Translations under genes and position numbers: made by a program | From: Aedoeadaptatus ivorii | GTDB taxonomy: Bacteria > Bacillota > Clostridia > Tissierellales > Peptoniphilaceae | Assembly: GCF_030815095.1 (NCBI RefSeq) | Contig: NZ_JAUSWF010000010.1 | Coordinates: forward strand, 1 to 64,000 | Direction: 5' to 3' | DNA: 64,000 nt | Notes under the pieces: generated by a model | Databases searched by the model: none | What the model saw: only the letters and a program-made list of their open reading frames with translations | Told to the model about the DNA's origin: nothing | Shown here: positions 59,182-64,000 of the stretch, one piece after another | Layout: every line of letters begins with the position of its first letter | Position numbering within the stretch: the first letter of the stretch is position 1

Positions 59182-59436
59182 ATGGATGAAAAGTTGGGCA
59201 TCATCGCCATTATCGTCGAATCCGGTTCCTCGGACTGTGTGGAGCGCATTAACGGGCTCTTGCACGAGTACCGCCACATTATCGTGGGCAGGCTCGGCAT
59301 CCCCTATCCCAAGCGGGCGCTGTCTTTGATCAGCGTCGCGGTCGACGGGGAGCAGGACAAGATCAATGCGCTTTCCGGGAAGCTCGGGATGCTCGGCGAT
59401 GTCACCGTAAAGACGACGTTGGCAGGTGTGCGATGA
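59182..59436 (+). CDS. TM1266-family iron-only hydrogenase system regulator
   Basis: 84 residues, ACT/NikR-like ferredoxin fold: KLGIIAIIVE..., VGRLGIPYPKRALSLISVAVDG and KLGMLGDVTVKTTL. This small family is almost always encoded with hydE/hydG/hydF. It is called a regulator by context; it lacks a DNA-binding domain. Its stop overlaps the hydE start. GGGAGGAGG precedes the ATG. Confidence 0.92.
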   Translation: MDEKLGIIAIIVESGSSDCVERINGLLHEYRHIIVGRLGIPYPKRALSLISVAVDGEQDKINALSGKLGMLGDVTVKTTLAGVR

Positions 59437-60476
59437 TCGAAGGAATTTTAGAAAAAGCGGGAAGCGGCGCGGGCTTCGACCGACGGGAGCTGCGCTATCT
59501 CTTAGAGAACCGCGAACAGCTGGAGAAACGAGTGTTTCAGAAGGCGGAGGCAATCAGTCGGAAGCACTTCCACGGAAAAATCTACGTGCGAGGTTTGATC
59601 GAATTTACCAATTATTGTAAAAACAATTGTTTCTACTGCGGCATCCGCAGGGAAAATGCCGGTTTGGAGCGATTTCGCCTCGATGTCGGGGCGATGGAAG
59701 ATGCGGTCCGTGCCGGCGCGGCGATGGGCTTTCGCACCTTTGTGCTCCAAGGGGGCGAGGATCCCTATTTTACCGACGAGATTCTTGCCGATCGCATTGC
59801 ACGGATCAAGGCGATCTGTCCCGACGCCGCCGTCACTTTGTCGGTGGGCGAGCGGAGCCGCGAATCCTATGCGCGGCTGAAGCGGGCAGGGACGGACCGT
59901 TTTTTGCTCCGCCACGAGACCGCCGATGCCGATCACTACGGCAAATTGCATCCGCCGGAGATGGATCCGGAGAAGAGAAAGCGATGCCTGTGGGATCTCA
60001 AGGCATTAGGATACCAAGTGGGGAGCGGATTTATGGTGGGAAGCCCCTATCAGAGGATCGAGAATCTGATCGAGGACTTTATGTTCTTACAAGAACTCGA
60101 GCCCGCCATGGTGGGGATCGGTCCCTATGTCCGCCACCACGCCACGCCGTTTAGGGACTTTTCCTGCGGCAGCGTGGATCTCGCGGCGTATTGTATCGCG
60201 ATTTTGCGGATGCTCTTTCCCAAGGCAAATATCCCGTCTACGACGGCGATGCAGACCTTGGCAAAAGACGGGCGCAATCGGGGCATCCGGGCGGGCGCGA
60301 ATGTTTTTATGCCGAATCTGAGTCCGCGGGAAAACCGCAGGCGCTATGCGATCTACGACAAGAAGGCGTCCTTTGCATTAGAAGCGGCGGAGAATTTGGA
60401 AACATTGAAGGATCAAATCGCAGCCCTGGGCTATACGATCGATATGGGCCGGGGAGATTATAAAGTGGAGGGATGA
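59433..60476 (+). CDS. hydE: [FeFe] hydrogenase maturase HydE (radical SAM)
   Basis: 347 residues. The radical SAM cysteines are C62, C66 and C69 (YCKNNCFYCG). The TIM-barrel features LQGGEDPYFTDE near 103 and TLSVGERSRESY near 133 are typical. It makes an organometallic intermediate of the H-cluster 2Fe subsite. Start ATG overlaps the TM1266 stop. Confidence 0.95.
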   Translation: MIEGILEKAGSGAGFDRRELRYLLENREQLEKRVFQKAEAISRKHFHGKIYVRGLIEFTNYCKNNCFYCGIRRENAGLERFRLDVGAMEDAVRAGAAMGFRTFVLQGGEDPYFTDEILADRIARIKAICPDAAVTLSVGERSRESYARLKRAGTDRFLLRHETADADHYGKLHPPEMDPEKRKRCLWDLKALGYQVGSGFMVGSPYQRIENLIEDFMFLQELEPAMVGIGPYVRHHATPFRDFSCGSVDLAAYCIAILRMLFPKANIPSTTAMQTLAKDGRNRGIRAGANVFMPNLSPRENRRRYAIYDKKASFALEAAENLETLKDQIAALGYTIDMGRGDYKVEG

Positions 60477-60478
60477 GA

Positions 60479-61894
60479 ATGTATAACAAGATGTCGCCGA
60501 AGGCGGAAGACTTTATCAATAACGAAGAGATACTCGATACCTTAGCCTATGCCGAGGCCCACGCAAAGGACCGGGCGCTTCAGGAAGAAATCCTGGAGAA
60601 GGGCAAGAAGATGGAAGGGTTGGACCACCGCGAGGCGGCGGTACTTTTAGTCTCGGAACTTTCCGATGTGCGGGAATCGTTTCGGGAACTCGCCCGGGCG
60701 ATTAAAAAGAAATACTACGGCAACCGAATTGTGCTCTTTGCGCCGCTGTACTTATCCAACTATTGCGTAAACGGCTGCGTATACTGCCCGTACCACAAGG
60801 AAAACGCACATATCGACCGGGTAAAGCTTTCGCAAGAGGAGATCGAACGAGAGGTCGTAGCGCTCCAGGATATGGGACATAAGCGCCTCGCACTGGAATT
60901 GGGCGAGGACCCGGTGAACAATCCCATCGAATACGTGTTGGAGAGCATCCGCACGATCTACGGGATCAAGCACAAAAACGGCGCCATTCGCCGGGTGAAT
61001 GTCAATATCGCGGCGACCACGGTCGAAAATTATCGAAAACTCAAAGAAGCCGAAATCGGCACCTATATTCTGTTTCAGGAAACCTACCACAAAGAAAATT
61101 ATGAAAAGCTCCACCCGAAGGGACCGAAGGCGAATTGGGCCTACCACACCGAAGCGATGGACCGCGCCATGGACGGCGGCATCGACGATGTGGGTTTGGG
61201 GGTATTGTACGGCCTCAACAGCTACAAATACGACTTTATCGGCCAGTTGATGCACGCGGAGCATTTGGAAGCCTATAAGGGCGTCGGGCCCCATACGATT
61301 TCGGTGCCTCGAATCCGCCCGGCGGACGACATCGACCCCGATGCCTTTGAAAACGGCGTGCCCGATGCCATTTTCGAGGACATTATCGCCTTGATCCGCG
61401 TGGCAGTTCCCTATACGGGGATGATTATCTCCACCCGCGAGAGCATGGAGATGCGCAAAAAGGCCCTGGAACTCGGGGTATCGCAGATCAGCGGCGGCTC
61501 CAAGACCTCCGTCGGAGGTTACGACGAGGGGCGCGAAGAAGAAAACTCCGCCCAGTTTGACACCGACGATGCCCGGCCTCTGGACGAGGTGATCGCATGG
61601 CTATTGGAGCTAGGGTATTTGCCGAGCTTTTGTACCGCCTGCTACCGCGCGGGGCGCACCGGCGAGACCTTTATGGAAGAGGTAAAGAACTTTCAGATCG
61701 CGCAATTCTGCCAGCCCAATGCGATTATGACGCTGGAGGAGTACCTGTCGGATTATGCGACGGCATCGACCCGTGCGCTGGGCGAGCGGCGCATCGAAGA
61801 GTTTTTAGACGACGTGGAGCGCGCGGATCTGCGAGAAAAGGCGCGAGAAAATGTCGCCAAGATCCGCGCCGGCGAAAGGGATTTTCGGTTCTGA
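60479..61894 (+). CDS. hydG: [FeFe] hydrogenase maturase HydG (tyrosine lyase)
   Basis: 471 residues from the ATG at 60479, six bases after GGAGGG; an in-frame ATG at 60473 abuts the ribosome site. Radical SAM cysteines lie in YCVNGCVYCPYHKEN near 94-108. The second, C-terminal cluster motif is FCTACYRAGRTG near 381 with a further cysteine in AQFCQPNA. HydG splits tyrosine to make CO and CN- for the H-cluster. Confidence 0.96.
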   Translation: MYNKMSPKAEDFINNEEILDTLAYAEAHAKDRALQEEILEKGKKMEGLDHREAAVLLVSELSDVRESFRELARAIKKKYYGNRIVLFAPLYLSNYCVNGCVYCPYHKENAHIDRVKLSQEEIEREVVALQDMGHKRLALELGEDPVNNPIEYVLESIRTIYGIKHKNGAIRRVNVNIAATTVENYRKLKEAEIGTYILFQETYHKENYEKLHPKGPKANWAYHTEAMDRAMDGGIDDVGLGVLYGLNSYKYDFIGQLMHAEHLEAYKGVGPHTISVPRIRPADDIDPDAFENGVPDAIFEDIIALIRVAVPYTGMIISTRESMEMRKKALELGVSQISGGSKTSVGGYDEGREEENSAQFDTDDARPLDEVIAWLLELGYLPSFCTACYRAGRTGETFMEEVKNFQIAQFCQPNAIMTLEEYLSDYATASTRALGERRIEEFLDDVERADLREKARENVAKIRAGERDFRF

Positions 61895-61895
61895 T

Positions 61896-62978
61896 ATGGA
61901 GACACAAAAGGGACTGCGCCTGCATATCGGGATTTTCGGAGCGACCAACAGCGGCAAAAGCACGCTGATGAATCTGCTGACGGGACAAAAGACCTCTATG
62001 GTATCGGATCTGCCCGGGACGACCACCGATCCGGTGTATAAGAATATGGAGATCGACGGTTTGGGGCCGGTGACGCTGATCGATACGGCGGGCTTTTCCG
62101 ATGCGACCGCGCTGGGAAATGAGCGCATGCGGCGCACCGTCAAGGTGCTCGACGAGATCGATGCCGCCATTGTTTTGGGAGAGGGCGCCCCGGAGATCCG
62201 CGCGGCGCTTTTGGAAAAGAAGATCCCCGTGCTGGCCCTCAGTTGGCCGTTCGAAGCGCGCGATACGATTCTTCAGCGCATTCGAAATCTCTTCAAAGAA
62301 AAGGAGCGCGCACCGCGCCTTTTGGAGGGCATTGCATCGCCCGGCGATCATCTGCTCCTGATTATGCCCCAGGACGAATCCGCGCCCCGAGGGCGGCTGA
62401 TCTTGCCGCAGGTACAGACCCTGCGAGAGATCCTCGACACACAGCTCACCGCCACCGTCGCCACCCCTGAAACTATGGAGGCGGCGATAGAACGCATGGC
62501 GGATCCCCCGGATTGGATTGTCACCGACTCCCAGGTTTTCGCCGAGGTGTTCGCGAAAAAGCCCGAAGGCACGAAGATCACCTCCTTTTCGATCCTCTTC
62601 GCCCGGGCAAAGGGCGATATAGAGCGCATGGTGGTGGGGGCGCGGACGCTCGATTCCCTTACCGAATCGAGCCGCATTTTGATCTCCGAAGCCTGCACCC
62701 ACGCGCCCAAGGAAGAGGACATCGGACGGGTGAAGATTCCGCGGCTTCTTCGAAAAAAGATCGGCGAGAGGCTTTGCATCGATTTTTCCCGCGGCATCGA
62801 TTTTCCCGAAGACGTGGCGTCCTATGATCTGATCGTCATGTGCGGCAGCTGTATGTTTCAGCGGCCCGTGGTGCAGGCGCGGATCGAGGCCGCCGTACGC
62901 GCAGGCGTACCGGTCACCAACTACGGGATTTTGATCGCCGCGCTTCGGGGCATTTTGGACGATGTGGATTGGCGATAG
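61896..62978 (+). CDS. hydF: [FeFe] hydrogenase maturation GTPase HydF
   Basis: 360 residues from the ATG at 61896. GTPase domain: P-loop GATNSGKST near 12-20, G3 DTAGFSD near 60. The C-terminal cluster-binding domain has the CTHAPKEEDIGR histidine segment near 266 and CGSCMFQRP near 315. It is the scaffold that carries the 2Fe precursor and gives it to the hydrogenase, here probably the group B enzyme at 10626. It lies one base after hydG. Confidence 0.95.
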   Translation: METQKGLRLHIGIFGATNSGKSTLMNLLTGQKTSMVSDLPGTTTDPVYKNMEIDGLGPVTLIDTAGFSDATALGNERMRRTVKVLDEIDAAIVLGEGAPEIRAALLEKKIPVLALSWPFEARDTILQRIRNLFKEKERAPRLLEGIASPGDHLLLIMPQDESAPRGRLILPQVQTLREILDTQLTATVATPETMEAAIERMADPPDWIVTDSQVFAEVFAKKPEGTKITSFSILFARAKGDIERMVVGARTLDSLTESSRILISEACTHAPKEEDIGRVKIPRLLRKKIGERLCIDFSRGIDFPEDVASYDLIVMCGSCMFQRPVVQARIEAAVRAGVPVTNYGILIAALRGILDDVDWR

Positions 62979-62993
62979 CTGTATTGAATGAAA

Positions 62994-63028
62994 AGAAGGA
63001 CCCGCTGCATTTGCGGCGGGTCCTTTTT
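62994..63028 (+). terminator. Terminator of the hyd maturation operon
   Basis: AAGGACCCGC pairs with GCGGGTCCTT around a short loop, followed by T to 63028. Confidence 0.9.
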
Positions 63029-63042
63029 GTGCCCTTCCGTTG

Positions 63043-63071
63043 TTGAGGGAAACGGGAAGGTTCGTTATAAT
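63043..63071 (+). promoter_or_regulatory. Promoter of glmU
   Basis: TTGAGG at 63043-63048 and TATAAT at 63066-63071 have a 17-base spacer, about 30 bases before the GTG start. Confidence 0.7.
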
Positions 63072-63102
63072 AGGGTGAGAAACATACGAATGAGGTGGAA
63101 GC

Positions 63103-64000
63103 GTGAATGTATCAATTATATTAGCAGCGGGTGAAGGCACGCGCATGAAGTCGCAAGTGCCCAAAGTGCTGCACAAAGTGGCGGGCAAGGCCATTTTGAG
63201 TTATGTGGTCGACAACTGCATTTCGAATGCGATGGACAAAAACGTTGTCATCGTCGGCCACAAAAAAGAAGAAGTGATTTCCTATTTTCAGGACAAGCCA
63301 CTGAAATTTATAGAACAAAAGGTGGGAGAAGGCATCCCTTACGGCACGGGCTATGCCGTAAAATGCGCCATCGACGAATTCGACGAGGACGATACGGTCT
63401 ATATCCTCACGGGGGATACCCCCCTGTTTAAGCAGGAGACCATCGCGCGTTTTATGAAGTATGTGGACTATCACGGCTTCGACGCCTGCGTGCTTACCGC
63501 CATCGTCAAAAAACCCTTCGGATACGGCCGAATTATCCGCGGCCAGGACTCCAATATCCTGGGCATCGTAGAGGAAAAGGACGCAAGCGACAAGGAAAAG
63601 GCGATCACCGAAGTCAACACCGGGATCTTCGCCTTTAAGGGCAGTGCGCTCAAGGACAACTTGGGGGCGCTGACCAGCGACAACAGCCAACAGGAACTGT
63701 ATCTGACCGATGTCATTCGCCTGCTCCGCGAACAGGGCAAGAACATCGGCGGATTTACCATCGGTTGTGAAGAGGAAATGCTGGGGATCAACTCCCGCGT
63801 ACAGCTGGCGCAATGTGAAAATATTCTGCGTCGGCGCATCAACGAGCACCATATGAAAAACGGCGTTACCTTCCTCCATCCGGAATCCACCATGGTGGAC
63901 TTCGACGTGGAGATCGCCCCGGATACCATTTTGGATCCCGGCGTCCATTTGGAAGGCAAGACGAAGATCGGCGAGGGCGTCAGAATTCGCGGCGCCTCGC
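63103..64000 (+). CDS. glmU: Bifunctional GlmU, N-terminal part (cut by window end)
   Basis: 299 codons from GTG 63103 (GAGGTGGAA before it) run open to the window end; full-length GlmU is about 455. The uridyltransferase domain has LAAGEGTRMKSQVPKVLHKV at 7-26, GDTPLFKQET near 106 and VNTGIFAFKG near 171. The acetyltransferase left-handed helix begins near 245 (HPESTMVDFDVEIAPDTIL). It makes UDP-N-acetylglucosamine for peptidoglycan. Confidence 0.97.
   Translation, partial: MNVSIILAAGEGTRMKSQVPKVLHKVAGKAILSYVVDNCISNAMDKNVVIVGHKKEEVISYFQDKPLKFIEQKVGEGIPYGTGYAVKCAIDEFDEDDTVYILTGDTPLFKQETIARFMKYVDYHGFDACVLTAIVKKPFGYGRIIRGQDSNILGIVEEKDASDKEKAITEVNTGIFAFKGSALKDNLGALTSDNSQQELYLTDVIRLLREQGKNIGGFTIGCEEEMLGINSRVQLAQCENILRRRINEHHMKNGVTFLHPESTMVDFDVEIAPDTILDPGVHLEGKTKIGEGVRIRGAS

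Noticed and set aside
1..64000. CRISPR arrays, insertion sequences, integrases, prophage or rRNA genes
   Set aside because: None seen: no regularly spaced repeats, no transposase or integrase frames, and no rRNA-like stretches.

Overview
The window is a dense, accessory-poor stretch of a bacterial chromosome. It suggests an obligately anaerobic, Gram-positive-type Bacillota. The reasons are near-perfect AGGAGG ribosome binding sites, TTGACA-17-TATAAT promoters, many short hairpin-T terminators, lipoproteins with Lxx(G/A)C lipoboxes, an [FeFe] hydrogenase with its HydEFG maturation set, an ACT/DUF711 pair, an FMN-riboswitch rib operon, and an ATP-grasp ligase beside an Asp/Glu racemase as in bacteria with D-Asp or D-Glu peptidoglycan bridges. 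Base composition looks GC-richer than most low-GC anaerobic cocci. A Tissierellia/Peptoniphilaceae-like host is possible, but that is only inference.

Layout. 1-1440 is an array of twelve tRNA genes (Asp, Thr, Tyr, Gly, Arg, Gln, Lys, Ser, Ser, a CAT tRNA, Phe, then Trp on its own promoter), with an unexplained structured spacer after tRNA-Asp. 1.5-7 kb has an acetamidase/formamidase, an unknown minus-strand gene, and a cysteine desulfurase-ThiI-LemA-TPM operon. 7-12.2 kb has an ArsR regulator, then an ApbE-membrane protein-PgpA-QueT-2Fe2S protein-group B [FeFe] hydrogenase string. 12.2-16.7 kb has a minus-strand protein combining a HEPN-like motif with a PD-(D/E)XK-like nuclease motif, rplM-rpsI, an ECF sigma/anti-sigma pair and a Cho/UvrC-like nuclease. 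16.7-20.4 kb is the ribDEBAH operon under an FMN riboswitch. 20.4-32.8 kb has ACT-DUF711, a Pit phosphate transporter with a PhoU-like partner, a UvrD-like helicase, PAP2, a nitroreductase, a heavy-metal P-type ATPase behind an ArsR-type operator, and TPR-Map-cyclophilin-DacA genes.

32.8-36.6 kb is a Fur-family-box-controlled zinc uptake operon (ZinT, an enlarged ZnuA, ZnuC, ZnuB). 36.6-39.9 kb holds an EamA exporter and an ABC exporter on the minus strand. 40-42.5 kb is nucleoside salvage (tdk, psuK, psuG). 42.5-48 kb is an XRE-cupin regulator with potABCD and a flavin oxidoreductase. 48-54.6 kb has two membrane unknowns and a BMP-type nucleoside ABC operon whose ATPase gene carries an in-frame TAG. 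54.7-59 kb holds the ATP-grasp ligase and racemase (tail-to-tail, overlapping 60 bp), a VTT membrane protein, a glycosyltransferase and a PPC-domain protein. 59-63 kb is TM1266-hydE-hydG-hydF, which would mature the hydrogenase encoded at 10.6 kb. The window ends inside glmU.

No rRNA, CRISPR array, transposase, integrase or prophage genes were seen. The least explained parts are the HEPN/nuclease protein at 12.2-13.2 kb, the structured RNA-like spacer at 95-275, the ZnuA insertion and the interrupted ABC ATPase.
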